Shown here in pieces: positions 28,301-38,588 of a stretch of 64,000 nucleotides of DNA (the stretch's first letter is position 1; the number at the start of each line of letters is the position of its first letter). Origin of the DNA: Psychrobacter sp. 5A.1 (lineage in GTDB: Bacteria > Pseudomonadota > Gammaproteobacteria > Pseudomonadales > Moraxellaceae); contig NZ_JASDDJ010000003.1 in assembly GCF_030407455.1 (NCBI RefSeq), positions 1 to 64,000 on the forward strand, in the 5' to 3' direction. A program made the position numbers and the translations under genes. The notes beneath the pieces are model-generated. The model was given only the letters and a program-made list of their open reading frames with translations, ran no database searches and was not told where the DNA came from.

Positions 28301-28317
28301 TTATTAATCGCACATTA

Positions 28318-28417
28318 TATTGACCAGCTATTTGATGATGTTTGTTGACAACGTTTGGCAAAATTTAGCCATTTTTAGCCCAGTTAGATAACTATTGTTT
28401 GAATTGAGGACAGGCCC
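28318..28417. repeat. Family A repeat, truncated copy
   Basis: TATTGACCAGCTATTTGATG through TTGAGGACAGGCCC matches the right 100 bases of the family A element at 12485-12654, with a short insertion (TTGTTGACAACG region) and no left end. Confidence 0.7.
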
Positions 28418-28438
28418 TAACGCTATCACCCAAAATAA

Positions 28439-28855
28439 CTAATCATCTAAGCGACTGTCTCGGCAGCTGCCCGCATTACATTCACGCACACGTTCATTCA
28501 AAAAGTTAACTCGAGTTGTTGTCTTGTTAGTAGCACAGCTCATATTAACAAAAAAACCGCCATCATCATTGTAGCTACATCGATCGTTGCGCTCACGCAT
28601 CCATGCAAGCTGTCCACGTTTTAGCGTGGATTTTTGCTGTCTGTTCAGGAGTTTGCTTAATTTATTGTAAGAGTTATTGAGCTCTTTATCTGCTTCCAAA
28701 TAAACTTTTGTCAAACAATATAACCCATCAAAGTCATTATTAGGTCTATCACAATTTTCTGCACCCCAAGACAGCATAGGTAGCATAAAGGCTGCGGATG
28801 TGATGATTGCAAGAGAAGTATTACGAATAGAGCGCTTAATCACATTCGTTGTCAT
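28439..28855 (-). CDS. Secreted LprI/DUF1311-like protein
   Basis: Secreted protein of 138 residues from the chosen start. The ATG at 28855 has the strong ribosome-binding sequence AAGGA seven bases upstream, so I prefer it to the upstream ATG at 28894. The signal peptide ends near SWGA (about residue 31). The mature part fits the LprI-type lysozyme-inhibitor domain (DUF1311): CDRPNNDFDGLYCLTKVYLE, ADKELNNSYNKLSKLL and LKRGQLAWMRERNDRC, with six cysteines that may form disulfides. Some proteins of this group inhibit lysozyme; activity of this one is not known. Confidence 0.8.
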   Translation of the reverse strand: MTTNVIKRSIRNTSLAIITSAAFMLPMLSWGAENCDRPNNDFDGLYCLTKVYLEADKELNNSYNKLSKLLNRQQKSTLKRGQLAWMRERNDRCSYNDDGGFFVNMSCATNKTTTRVNFLNERVRECNAGSCRDSRLDD

Positions 28856-29000
28856 AGCAGATTCCTTTTCATATATTGATAAGAGTACATTCATTTATGG
28901 CATATTATACAAAATTAAACCAAAATAATGTCAGTAAATTCTGTTTAAATTACTTATAACTTTCTTCTTATCCTAGGGCCTGTCTTGAGACAGCAGGCAT

Positions 29001-29039
29001 AAAAAAATCCCAATGCTCATGCACTGGGATTTTTTTAAT
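29001..29039 (-). terminator. Rho-independent terminator of purA
   Basis: AAAAAATCCCA / TGGGATTTTTT stem with a 12-base loop, T-run on both strands. It ends the hisZ-purA transcript and could also act in the other direction. A repeat-end remnant (AGGGCCTGTCTTGAGACAG) lies just beside it at about 28976. Confidence 0.85.
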
Positions 29040-29073
29040 ACTAAAAGCAATTTAATCAACTTTATAGCAAAAA

Positions 29074-30372
<1,299 letters not shown>

Positions 30373-30544
30373 TTACCTTTATGTATTGAGGTGTGTGCGA
30401 TAACAGTTGAAAAATTAAAATGACTTTGTTAACTATATCTTTTTATCTCAGTGATTCATGAAATAGAAAAACTGAGATATTTAATGAATCACTTAACGTT
30501 TTAATAGCATGTGTCGAATACAGTTGTACTTAATGCATCAGCAA

Positions 30545-31840
30545 TTAAACCGTTTTTAGCTGCCATTGATGGTCTGCCATGCTCAACCGATGAGTGACGT
30601 CATCTGGACTGTCCTGTGCATCTAATGGCATCGTGACGCGATAGCCTTTCTGACGCAGACTCTCAACTTGTTGTAATAACGTCTGCATTTCATCTTCATT
30701 TGCGTTAGTCAATGCGGCAAAGTCTACCAAGACAACGGCGGGTGCATCCAGCTGCGTATGAGCCAGCAAGCGGCTGACATCCATACTAAAGCCCGTGGCT
30801 GCTCGCAACGTTTGTGTCTGACTTTGCATACCATCGAAGCGACCACCACGTACCAGTGGCTGAGTCTCATTATTGATATAGCCATTGAAGACGATGCCAG
30901 TATGGTAGTGATAGCCTGATAGCTCTGTCACATCGACACTGACTGGGCACTGCCATTGGTTTTCTAAGTAAGACTTTAGGCGTTGCAACTCGTCGATAGA
31001 CGTTGCGATTTGGCTGTCTTGCTGCGCCGCATCTGACAATTTTGATAATAAATTTGCGATATCATGACCAAAACGTGCCAACACATAAAAATCATCGCCC
31101 ATCGGTAAGGCGCGGCAAACACGCTTGAGCTCTGGCAAGTTTTTATTGGCATATAAGTACATCAATTGCTCAGTATCACTGTCTGACAACTCGGCCAATT
31201 CAGCCAAGCGCTTAAATATCGCCACGTGACCCAAGTCAATATGAAGCACTGCACTCATATTGAGCTTATTTATCATTGTAAATAGTACGTCTATCAGCTC
31301 AATATCTGCGGCTAATGACGCACAGCCAAATATCTCAGCACCCAATTGTAGTGGTGTTCGTGAGCCAAACAGACCTGATGGCAAAGTGTGAATCACATCA
31401 CCAACGTAGCAATAACGCGCAATACCCGTACCGCCATGATGCGCATCTATACGCAAAATCTGCGGGGTAATATCAGCGCGTACACCCATTAGACGGCCAG
31501 TCAACTGATCAATAATCTTAAAGGTTTGACGCTTAAGATCTTCTGAGGCATCACTCAGCAACGACTCAGTAAACTCGATCATCGGCGGACAAACCAGCTG
31601 ATAACCATGAGTGATAAGCTGCTCAATCAATTGATGTCTAAGCATTTCTTGCTTATGGGCATCTTCAAACAACACGTCAACCACCCCATCAGGCAACAAC
31701 CAGCTATTGGCAACATCACTACCAAAGTTGCTCAAATATGGCATGCGATTGGGTGCAGCATTGCTTTCAGCAGACTGAGTCACTGTTTCATTGATAGCAT
31801 TTGGCTGGGCAGGTTTTGCAGAATCAGAACGAACAGACAC
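30545..31840 (-). CDS. hisZ: ATP phosphoribosyltransferase regulatory subunit HisZ
   Basis: HisRS-like paralogue that has no tRNA-charging activity and forms, with the short HisG, the first enzyme of histidine synthesis. The class II fold is seen in GYQLVCPPMIEFTESLL, GVRADITPQILRIDAH and the FGSRTPLQLGAEIFGC block. The start is a GTG at 31840 with AAGGA six bases upstream. The first 35 residues are an unusual low-complexity extension. No hisG is in the window. Next gene is purA. Confidence 0.95.
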   Translation of the reverse strand: MSVRSDSAKPAQPNAINETVTQSAESNAAPNRMPYLSNFGSDVANSWLLPDGVVDVLFEDAHKQEMLRHQLIEQLITHGYQLVCPPMIEFTESLLSDASEDLKRQTFKIIDQLTGRLMGVRADITPQILRIDAHHGGTGIARYCYVGDVIHTLPSGLFGSRTPLQLGAEIFGCASLAADIELIDVLFTMINKLNMSAVLHIDLGHVAIFKRLAELAELSDSDTEQLMYLYANKNLPELKRVCRALPMGDDFYVLARFGHDIANLLSKLSDAAQQDSQIATSIDELQRLKSYLENQWQCPVSVDVTELSGYHYHTGIVFNGYINNETQPLVRGGRFDGMQSQTQTLRAATGFSMDVSRLLAHTQLDAPAVVLVDFAALTNANEDEMQTLLQQVESLRQKGYRVTMPLDAQDSPDDVTHRLSMADHQWQLKTV

Positions 31841-32328
31841 AATAAATCCTTGTTTGGTGTATCGCTTACCAAAAACGCGGTACTGATGCGGTACTTAAAA
31901 GGTGTTTTGCCAGGTATTGACGCCGTGTGTTTTTATTTTTAACGCGCAACATCATTGACCCAATTATTTATAAACAAACCAGGTAACCGCAAAAGGGTGA
32001 ATAATAAGTATAATTTAGAATGATAAGACGAATATCTTTATGCGCTAAAAAATTGCGACAAATAATCAAGGCACTTTATGCTTTAGTTTAGCATAGCACT
32101 CAAGGTTCGCCTAGTGACAATTAGCCACAATCACTATCTAATTACTGCCTAATTGCCACTTATTACCTTAGTCGATGCCACCGTGATAAGTGATATATTT
32201 AGCTCGATATTGCATTGATAACGATGAGATTTATTTTTTGTTATCCATAAGATAATGAGTGTCATTGCGGCAGCGTCTTCGGCACAGACTCATGATACAC
32301 TAACACATATTTTTATCTCGGAAGCCTT

Positions 32329-32718
32329 ATGTCATCTGATTACCACCCAAACCCTGCCACCAATCAAACCAACGTCCTAGGTACTGCACTTGCCAGCTGC
32401 TGCTTTGATCCTATTACTGGCTATTATCGCAATGGCTTTTGTCATACTGGCAACCATGATGTCGGTCAGCATACCGTTTGTGTCAAGATGACCAGCGAGT
32501 TTTTAAACTTTTCTGCCAGTCGCGGTAATGACCTTATTACCCCATTACCTGAATACAATTTTCCTGGTCTCAAACCTGGTGATTACTGGTGCATCTGTGC
32601 CCTACGCTGGGTTGAAGCATTGGACTTTGATATTGCACCGAAAATAAAGCTAGAAGCTTGTCATGAGAGCCTCTTGGCATTGGTAGACATCGACACGCTA
32701 AAAAGCTATGCCTTATAG
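32329..32718 (+). CDS. DUF2237 family protein
   Basis: A 129-residue soluble protein of the DUF2237 family, recognised from CCFDPITGYYRNGFCHTG, DVGQHTVCVKMTSEFLNFS, GNDLITPLPEYNFPGLKPGD and WCICALRWVEAL, the almost invariant blocks of the family. Several conserved Cys and His suggest metal or redox function, but no role is established. The start is the ATG at 32329. The 488-base gap before it, shared with hisZ, shows nothing I can name. Confidence 0.93.
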   Translation: MSSDYHPNPATNQTNVLGTALASCCFDPITGYYRNGFCHTGNHDVGQHTVCVKMTSEFLNFSASRGNDLITPLPEYNFPGLKPGDYWCICALRWVEALDFDIAPKIKLEACHESLLALVDIDTLKSYAL

Positions 32719-32803
32719 CTAACATTGGCACACGATAAGACAGTGGTAGCGCTCACGACATATTTGGATTATTGAAGTTTTTTATTATATGACAGGAAAG
32801 TAT

Positions 32804-34018
32804 ATGGAAAATGATAATAATCAATTGATTAAAAAAACAGCTCGTATTGCTCCTGACTCCAATATGAGTCATATCTATGCCAACATGGATGACAAACATC
32901 TCTATCTAGACGATGATGATAGCTACATCTATGGTGATGTAGACGCCACCACTGAGGATACCATCGAGACCATGACGGTCTACGATCCTGATTCCGAGCG
33001 CTATGAGGATATTGAATCATCGAGTGCGGATGAAGTGGTCAATTGCTACGCTTACTCACGAAAAACAGGTGAGAATCTTGACAGAGTGGCGCTCAATGAT
33101 GTGCATCGTGTGCTGAGTAACAATGGTCAGTTTATTTGGCTTGGGTTATATGATCCAAGTCTAAAAACCATGGTCAAAGTAAAAGAAGCCTTTGGCCTGC
33201 ATGAGCTGGCGATTGAAGATGCCTTTGCTGATCATCAACGTGCTAAGGTCGAAAACTACGACAATGACATGGTATTCGTGGTGCTACGTACGGCCAAGCT
33301 CGAAGACAATGTCATTCGTTATGGCACGACTGCGATATTTATGGGCAAAAACTACCTGATTACGATTCGTAATGGCCCGTCAAACTCCTACGCCCCTGTC
33401 CGTGAACACTGCCACCGTCGCCCCGAGAAGCTGCGTATGGGCCCTATCTTTGTGCTGCACGCCATACTCGATTTTATCGTTGATAACTATATGCCAATCA
33501 CCGATCGATTGGGTCGGTATTTGCGCGAACAAGAGCGCTATGTGTTTACTTCCGAGTTTGATAAAGGCACCCTAAAAAACCTCTACGAGCTCAAGTCGCA
33601 ACTGGTACATATGCGCGCTATTATCTTGCCCGTACAAGACATCTGTAGCTTTTTTATCAATCATAAGAAGAGTGAAATCGTCTCTGGGTTTTCTCAAGCA
33701 GCCAAGCCCTACTTCCGCGATGTTAATGACCATCTCTTACACTCACTAGATGCCATCAACGGTCTTAATGAGATGTTGAGCGTGGTGATGAATACCTATA
33801 TGGCGATGGTCAATATGGGTCAGAACGAAGTGGTACGTAAGCTCGCTGCGTGGGCAGGTATCTTAGCCGTGCCAACTGCCATCGCTGGCATCTATGGCAT
33901 GAACTTTGATTTTATGCCTGAGCTGCATTGGAAGTATGCTTACCTTGTTATTATGGCCATAATTATTACCTTGTGTAGCTATCTGTACTACAATTTTAAA
34001 AGACTCAAGTGGTTGTAA
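32804..34018 (+). CDS. corA: CorA-like magnesium/cobalt transporter
   Basis: Pentameric Mg2+ channel. Start at ATG 32804 chosen because of AGGA eight bases before it; an ATG at 32789 lies in frame upstream. The C-terminus has two transmembrane helices with the GMN selectivity motif in YGMNFDFMPEL between them (about residue 364). The cytoplasmic domain has the usual FGLHELAIEDAFADHQRAKVE. The N-terminus is unusual: about 75 very acidic residues with runs such as LDDDDSYIYGDVDATTED before the first CorA block. The protein length, 404, is longer than E. coli CorA (316). Confidence 0.95.
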   Translation: MENDNNQLIKKTARIAPDSNMSHIYANMDDKHLYLDDDDSYIYGDVDATTEDTIETMTVYDPDSERYEDIESSSADEVVNCYAYSRKTGENLDRVALNDVHRVLSNNGQFIWLGLYDPSLKTMVKVKEAFGLHELAIEDAFADHQRAKVENYDNDMVFVVLRTAKLEDNVIRYGTTAIFMGKNYLITIRNGPSNSYAPVREHCHRRPEKLRMGPIFVLHAILDFIVDNYMPITDRLGRYLREQERYVFTSEFDKGTLKNLYELKSQLVHMRAIILPVQDICSFFINHKKSEIVSGFSQAAKPYFRDVNDHLLHSLDAINGLNEMLSVVMNTYMAMVNMGQNEVVRKLAAWAGILAVPTAIAGIYGMNFDFMPELHWKYAYLVIMAIIITLCSYLYYNFKRLKWL

Positions 34019-34035
34019 TACCATGTGCTATGCAT

Positions 34036-34068
34036 AAAAAAAGAGCAACCAGTGGTCGCTCTTTTTTT
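34036..34068. terminator. Terminator between corA and psiE
   Basis: Convergent genes share a stem AAAAAGAGC...GCTCTTTTT with an ACC/GGT inner pair separated by one mismatch, and T runs on both strands. Suits both corA (plus) and the convergent psiE (minus). Confidence 0.8.
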
Positions 34069-34092
34069 ATGCCGTTTGCCGCGACTCGATCA

Positions 34093-34611
34093 TTATTCAC
34101 GGCGATGTTTCGTATGACTATCTGGTACTTTCGCATCATCTGGTAAAAGCGCTTTAACCGTTAGATTTGCATGCTGTTGGTCGAGATTGTCTTCGGGACG
34201 ACCGAACGTCCTTGCCGTCCATGTCAGCACTACGATAGAGGCGCTTAACATCAAAATAGCCAAAGAAATCGTCGCCAGCAGCCACAAATGAAAATAGTCT
34301 GAAACCGCCTGCACATCAACCACCAAATGTCGCGACAATGCAGTGATAGCAATAAATATCAAAAACTGTACTGGCAGTCGGTGGGTTTTAAAGTAAATAC
34401 CTATCATGGCCAACAGTTCAAGATAAATAAACAACATCAATATGTCTTTTAAATCCGCTGAACCTTTTTGAATAATACCAACAAACTCTTTGCCAGCCGT
34501 CCAAACGACTACCACACTGATTAAAAATAAAATAACGTAATGACAGATATCGACAAACTCTCTACCAATACTTTGTAATCGCTCATGAACCCCTATGTTT
34601 TTTTTAGCCAT
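34093..34611 (-). CDS. psiE: PsiE family membrane protein
   Basis: Inner-membrane protein of 172 residues with four hydrophobic segments (about residues 22-41, 61-77, 82-95, 108-130), related to the phosphate-starvation-inducible PsiE of E. coli. Shared features are the N-terminal VDICHYVILFLI, LKDILMLFIYLELLAMIGIYF and ALSRHLVVD. Role not known. No Pho box was seen upstream. Ends with a short charged tail. Confidence 0.86.
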   Translation of the reverse strand: MAKKNIGVHERLQSIGREFVDICHYVILFLISVVVVWTAGKEFVGIIQKGSADLKDILMLFIYLELLAMIGIYFKTHRLPVQFLIFIAITALSRHLVVDVQAVSDYFHLWLLATISLAILMLSASIVVLTWTARTFGRPEDNLDQQHANLTVKALLPDDAKVPDSHTKHRRE

Positions 34612-34710
34612 GCTTAGGTCCTATCAACTGAGATGTGGTTGATGTAGCCTGAGTCGGTGTTGCCTCAGGCCCCTTATCTATCGGCAATCAGCATTCATAT
34701 AGCCATATTT

Positions 34711-35589
34711 TTAGCGGACGTTCAAACCTGCTGATTTTTCAGCAGCATCGACAGTTTGGCGAATAAGTGTGTTGATGGTCATTGGGCCAACGCCGCCTGG
34801 TACTGGCGTATAAGCGCTGGCAATATTTTCCATGCCCTGCATTTCAATATCACCCATACCGCCATTATCCGTCGGGTGGAAACCAGCATCGACAACCACA
34901 GCGCCTGCTTTAATCCATTCGGCTTTAATCAGTTCAGGCACGCCCACAGCACCCACGATGATATCAGCACGCTGGATATGTGACGCCAAATCTTGGGTTC
35001 TTGAATGACACATAGTCACTGTACAGTTGGCATTCAATAGCATCATCGCCATTGGCTTACCCAAAATGGCACTGCGACCCACGACTACCGCCTCTTTGCC
35101 CGCAAGCTCGATACCGTAGTGTTCTAATAAATGCATGATACCTTGCGGTGTGCATGAGCCATAGGCAGGCTGCTGCATACCCATTCGACCAAAACCAAGA
35201 CAAGTCACACCATCGACATCTTTTGCCAAATCAATCTGCTCAAAGCAAGCACGCTCATCGATATGCTCAGGAACAGGATGCTGTAGTAAAATACCGTGTA
35301 CATCTGGATTGTTATTTAGCTCATCTATCTTTGCTTTGAGCTGTTCAGTGGTCGTGGCACTTGGCATCTCAACACGTATAGAGTCCATACCAACGCGCTG
35401 ACAAGCATTGCCTTTCATACGGACGTAAGTGGCAGAGGCTGGATCGTCACCAACCAATATCGTCGCTAAACTTGGGGTACGTCCAGTCTTATCCTTGATA
35501 GCATCCACGCGTGTGCGTAGTTGTTGTTCTATTTGTTTGGCAAGGGCTTTGCCGTCCAAAACAGTGGCTGACTCTTGGGTAGTAGACAT
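34711..35589 (-). CDS. folD: Bifunctional methylenetetrahydrofolate dehydrogenase/cyclohydrolase FolD
   Basis: Oxidises 5,10-methylene-THF and hydrolyses the product to 10-formyl-THF. Conserved blocks: [13 protein letters not shown] with the catalytic Lys, [28 protein letters not shown], the NADP-binding [18 protein letters not shown] and [14 protein letters not shown] near the C-terminus. Length 292 fits. Single gene; the 425-base gap upstream holds repeat remnants. Confidence 0.98.
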   Translation of the reverse strand: MSTTQESATVLDGKALAKQIEQQLRTRVDAIKDKTGRTPSLATILVGDDPASATYVRMKGNACQRVGMDSIRVEMPSATTTEQLKAKIDELNNNPDVHGILLQHPVPEHIDERACFEQIDLAKDVDGVTCLGFGRMGMQQPAYGSCTPQGIMHLLEHYGIELAGKEAVVVGRSAILGKPMAMMLLNANCTVTMCHSRTQDLASHIQRADIIVGAVGVPELIKAEWIKAGAVVVDAGFHPTDNGGMGDIEMQGMENIASAYTPVPGGVGPMTINTLIRQTVDAAEKSAGLNVR

Positions 35590-35777
35590 AGTAACTCCAA
35601 TAGAGGGTGCGATAAAAAAAAGAAAGACAGTGCCGCAATTACTTGCATGCCTGTCTTATCCTTGATCAAGGGGTGATTTATACTGATATTGTACCTGCCT
35701 GCGGCTAAAAATCCTAGCGTAAGATACAGCCAGCATCACTGTACTTGAGTAACTTATCTACGTTTGGCATGATTCAT

Positions 35778-35857
35778 AGATATAGTCCATCCACAATCAT
35801 ATCGATACAAGGAAACCGAGTGCAAGCGAGATATCATTCTGGCTAGGGCGTGTTGAG
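35778..35857. repeat. Remnants of family C and family A ends
   Basis: TATAGTCCATCC at 35779, then CAAGGAAACCGAGTGCAAGCG, are partial family C landmarks. Directly after it TAGGGCGTGTTGAG at 35844 matches the family A/B-type ends. No complete element. The rest of the 35590-36014 gap shows nothing I can name. Confidence 0.45.
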
Positions 35858-36020
35858 TCTACCTTATCATAAGCATTCATTTGTTAACGTTCACCTTTTT
35901 CTTGATATCGACCATTAGTAACAACAGGTTTGCGTGCTAAAGCCATCAAAATAGCGTAGAATAGTCAATCCAATTTTTTTACATTGAGAAATGTAAACCC
36001 ACCGACTCAAGGTTATGATT

Positions 36021-36968
36021 ATGAAAGACGAAAAATTACAGAAAGCCCTCGCCCGCATGGGACTTGGCTCACGCCGTCAGATGGAAGAAGTCATCAAAGC
36101 TGGTCGTGTCACTGTCAATAACGGCCCTGCAACCATTGGTGATCGCGTCGAGCAAGGCGATGAGATTCGCGTTGATGGCCGTCAGATTAAATACACCTCT
36201 GAAAACGAGAAGCGTCGCCGTGTTATCGCTTATTACAAACCTGAAGGCGAAGTCTGCTCTGCTAAAGATCCAGAAGGTCGCCCAACCGTTTTTGAGCGCT
36301 TGCCAAAGCTGACTCATGATCGCTGGGTCATGGTCGGACGCTTGGACATCAACTCAACGGGGCTGTTATTGTTTACCAATGATGGTGAAATGGCGCATCG
36401 CTTGATGCATCCCTCTGGTGAAGTGACTCGTGAATATGCGGTACGTGTATTGGGTGAAGTGACACCTGAGATTGCCCGTGCATTAACAGCTGGCGTCATG
36501 CTAGAAGATGGCCTTGCAAAGTTTGAAGATATCAAAGACGGTGGCGGTGAAGGTGTCAATAAGTGGTATCACGTCCAACTAAAAGAAGGCCGTAACCGTG
36601 AAGTACGTCGCTTATTTGAGTCGCAAGGTCTGAAAGTTAGCCGTCTACTACGCACGCGCTACGGTACGATTGCCCTACCAAAAGAGTTGCGTACTGGTCG
36701 TTTCTTAGAGCTCGACAAAAAAGAAATCAACACGTTGACGGATTTGGTGAGCTTACGCCCACGTTATGGCACTGGTCTACATGGCGCAGCCAAAGAAAAG
36801 CAAGAGCGTATCAGAAGCAAGCCGCTCAAAGCGCGTCGCGCTACTGACAGTCGTAGCGATACCCGTAGTGGTAGCGACAATCGTAACAGCAGCGCAAAAC
36901 CTAAAAGCAGTGCTAGCCCTGCCAGCCGTGGTACGCGCAATACCCGTGACCGCGACGACAAGCGCTAG
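36021..36968 (+). CDS. rluB: Ribosomal large subunit pseudouridine synthase RluB
   Basis: Modifies U2605 of 23S rRNA. An S4 RNA-binding domain occupies about residues 1-60 (KLQKALARMGLGSRRQMEEV, TVNNGPATIGDRVEQGDEIRV). The catalytic Asp is in VGRLDINSTGLLLFTND, and LKEGRNREVRRLFE is the conserved C-terminal block. Past residue 245 a low-complexity basic tail of about 70 residues, rich in Arg, Ser and Lys, is likely disordered and RNA-binding. ATG 36021 is preferred over 36015 because AAGG lies at the better distance. The assignment to RluB over RluE/RluF follows from similarity to YciL-type proteins. Confidence 0.93.
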   Translation: MKDEKLQKALARMGLGSRRQMEEVIKAGRVTVNNGPATIGDRVEQGDEIRVDGRQIKYTSENEKRRRVIAYYKPEGEVCSAKDPEGRPTVFERLPKLTHDRWVMVGRLDINSTGLLLFTNDGEMAHRLMHPSGEVTREYAVRVLGEVTPEIARALTAGVMLEDGLAKFEDIKDGGGEGVNKWYHVQLKEGRNREVRRLFESQGLKVSRLLRTRYGTIALPKELRTGRFLELDKKEINTLTDLVSLRPRYGTGLHGAAKEKQERIRSKPLKARRATDSRSDTRSGSDNRNSSAKPKSSASPASRGTRNTRDRDDKR

Positions 36969-37019
36969 TTAAGTTGGTTTAACATTATTCTAAATCTTTG
37001 ATAGGTTTAGCATAAACAT

Positions 37020-37061
37020 AAAAAAGCTGCCAGTGATTATTCATCATTGGCAGCTTTTTTT
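37020..37061 (+). terminator. Rho-independent terminator of rluB
   Basis: Long stem AAAAAAGCTGCCA / TGGCAGCTTTTTT, extended by TGAT/ATCA around a short loop, with a run of seven T. Serves rluB and, in the other direction, the three-gene minus-strand cassette that follows. Confidence 0.88.
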
Positions 37062-37103
37062 GTATCATTTATAGCAAGTCGTTGTAAATCTAATGACGTA
37101 GAC

Positions 37104-37655
37104 TTAGCTATCATGACTATTAATATAGTTTTTCATGACTCGTAACTCCTGCAACTGCTGCGTGTCCATTTGCGCCAGCAAATTATCTAAACGCTGCTCA
37201 ATATTATTTAACACGCTCTGTAATAATTCATTGGCTTCCGCTTCATTGTCATTACTTATATTATCGGCGCTTATATTTGTTAAATGGTAATGACTGGATA
37301 AAATTTCTGGAAGCCGAGTATGCAGCATCTTATTCAATACAAACTGCTGCTCTGTTATCGCAGGCGTCTTATGCTGAGCTTTTAGTGATTTCTGATACGC
37401 TTGATAGTGATTCACTTTTTCATCAATACGTTTTAATTGGCGCAATTGAAGCTCTGGCAAATTTTTTAGATGTTTCTTATGCAAATTTAATTGCTGCCAA
37501 CTGAGTTTGGATAATGGCAATAGTGCATTATCATTCTGATAGACGAGCACACCTGGCGAAATACCAACGGCCTTATGGAAAGCTTGCCAGCCTTTTTTAC
37601 CCAAATAAAAGGTAGTGACTGTCGTTACAATGCCAATGCCTATTAAGATGCTCAT
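37104..37655 (-). CDS. Membrane-anchored protein of unknown function, member 3 of a paralogue trio
   Basis: 183 residues, one N-terminal transmembrane helix (LIGIGIVTTVTTFYLG) followed by a basic GKKGWQAFHK turn, then a helical soluble part. I recognise no known domain. By eye it shares a pattern with the two genes upstream (37701-38384 and 38589-39341): a helix LxxI(D/N)xKxxxY (RQLKRIDEKVNHYQAY), then QFVLNKMLHTRLPEIL, and near the end LNNIEQRLDNLLAQM and LRVMKNYINS. It is the last of three genes in the same direction with short gaps (45 bases), so they probably form one transcript. Function unknown. Confidence 0.72.
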   Translation of the reverse strand: MSILIGIGIVTTVTTFYLGKKGWQAFHKAVGISPGVLVYQNDNALLPLSKLSWQQLNLHKKHLKNLPELQLRQLKRIDEKVNHYQAYQKSLKAQHKTPAITEQQFVLNKMLHTRLPEILSSHYHLTNISADNISNDNEAEANELLQSVLNNIEQRLDNLLAQMDTQQLQELRVMKNYINSHDS

Positions 37656-37700
37656 ATACGCTTACTCTTCATCTTGTCCTTTAATTATAAAACTCTGCAT

Positions 37701-38384
37701 TTATAGTTTAATGTCTTCGGCACTTACATTAGCACCCATTGGATTTTCAATCGCTTGAATATTTACATCACTGCTCACATCACTACTGGCATTGCTAATA
37801 TTACTATCGCGCTTTTGAATCTCTGTATTCACAGCAGGATTATCGAAGCGTTTTTGTAGATAGCGATTGGTCGCGAGCAGCTTTTGTCCGTCTTGATGAT
37901 AGGAAGCATTGAGCAGGTCATCGAACTGCGTATTAATCGTCTCAAGTACGTCTAACAATGCTTCTTTACCAGTGACGTTAGAGTGCTTAATCTTGGTCGT
38001 ATCAGCGAGCGCACCATCCCCCACATCTAAATCATGCAAGCGGCGATAGTCCGCCACGGCAAGCGGAATATGTCTGTCCATTAAATTTTGAATCATGATA
38101 TACGTTTCGTTAACGGTATCTTTATCATCAATTTTTCCATCATTATTGGTATCGCCATAAATGACACGCAGCTTCTCACCTTTTTCATTGATTTGGTCGA
38201 GGGCTGTTTTGACCTCAACGGGTAAGCTCTTTTCGGGAATATAACCTAACTGCGGCATCGCTTTATATTCAAGCATTTTGGGTGCAGTGAATTTTTTGAG
38301 ACCACGATATCCTAGGTACAATCCAGCTGCTGGTAGCAGCCCATATAGTACAAACATCACTAGCATCGCAGTCATTTGGGTCAT
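37701..38384 (-). CDS. Membrane-anchored protein with EF-hand-like loop, member 2 of a paralogue trio
   Basis: 227 residues with an N-terminal transmembrane helix (MLVMFVLYGLLPAAGLYLG) followed by YRGLKKFTAPK, much like the neighbour at 37104 (YLGKKGWQAFHK). The shared pattern continues: TALDQINEKGEKLRVIYG, then YIMIQNLMDRHIPLAV, and INTQFDDLLNAS and LLATNRYLQKR. In the spot where the others have a plain linker this one carries DTNNDGKIDDKD (about residues 77-88), which has the spacing of an EF-hand or dockerin calcium loop with Asp, not Glu, last. The C-terminal 40 residues are low-complexity Ser/Asn/Asp-rich. No known domain apart from the loop. Confidence 0.74.
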   Translation of the reverse strand: MTQMTAMLVMFVLYGLLPAAGLYLGYRGLKKFTAPKMLEYKAMPQLGYIPEKSLPVEVKTALDQINEKGEKLRVIYGDTNNDGKIDDKDTVNETYIMIQNLMDRHIPLAVADYRRLHDLDVGDGALADTTKIKHSNVTGKEALLDVLETINTQFDDLLNASYHQDGQKLLATNRYLQKRFDNPAVNTEIQKRDSNISNASSDVSSDVNIQAIENPMGANVSAEDIKL

Positions 38385-38440
38385 TAGATATTCCTCATTA
38401 CTTTTTAGAGTATGGCGGCAAGTTTCTTATTATGGATATG

Positions 38441-38454
38441 GGGGCGTGTTGAAC
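38441..38454. repeat. Family A/B-type repeat end remnant
   Basis: GGGGCGTGTTGAAC, a lone copy of the end motif found in the 55486-55508 and 35844 remnants, in the gap between the second and third genes of the paralogue trio. No partner end was seen nearby. Confidence 0.45.
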
Positions 38455-38588
38455 AAAAAAATAAGGCTCTATTAAAGCCCTATATTGTGGTGCATCATAC
38501 TGTTATGCGTCATATCGTATTGGGTCAATTGTATCGAATGACACCTAACTGTCTCAAGTTGGCAACGATCACTAAAAGCCATTACTCA

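Noticed and set aside
34093-34611. Pho-regulated control of psiE
   Set aside because: No Pho-box-like direct repeat was seen in the short upstream gap, so regulation by phosphate is not supported here.
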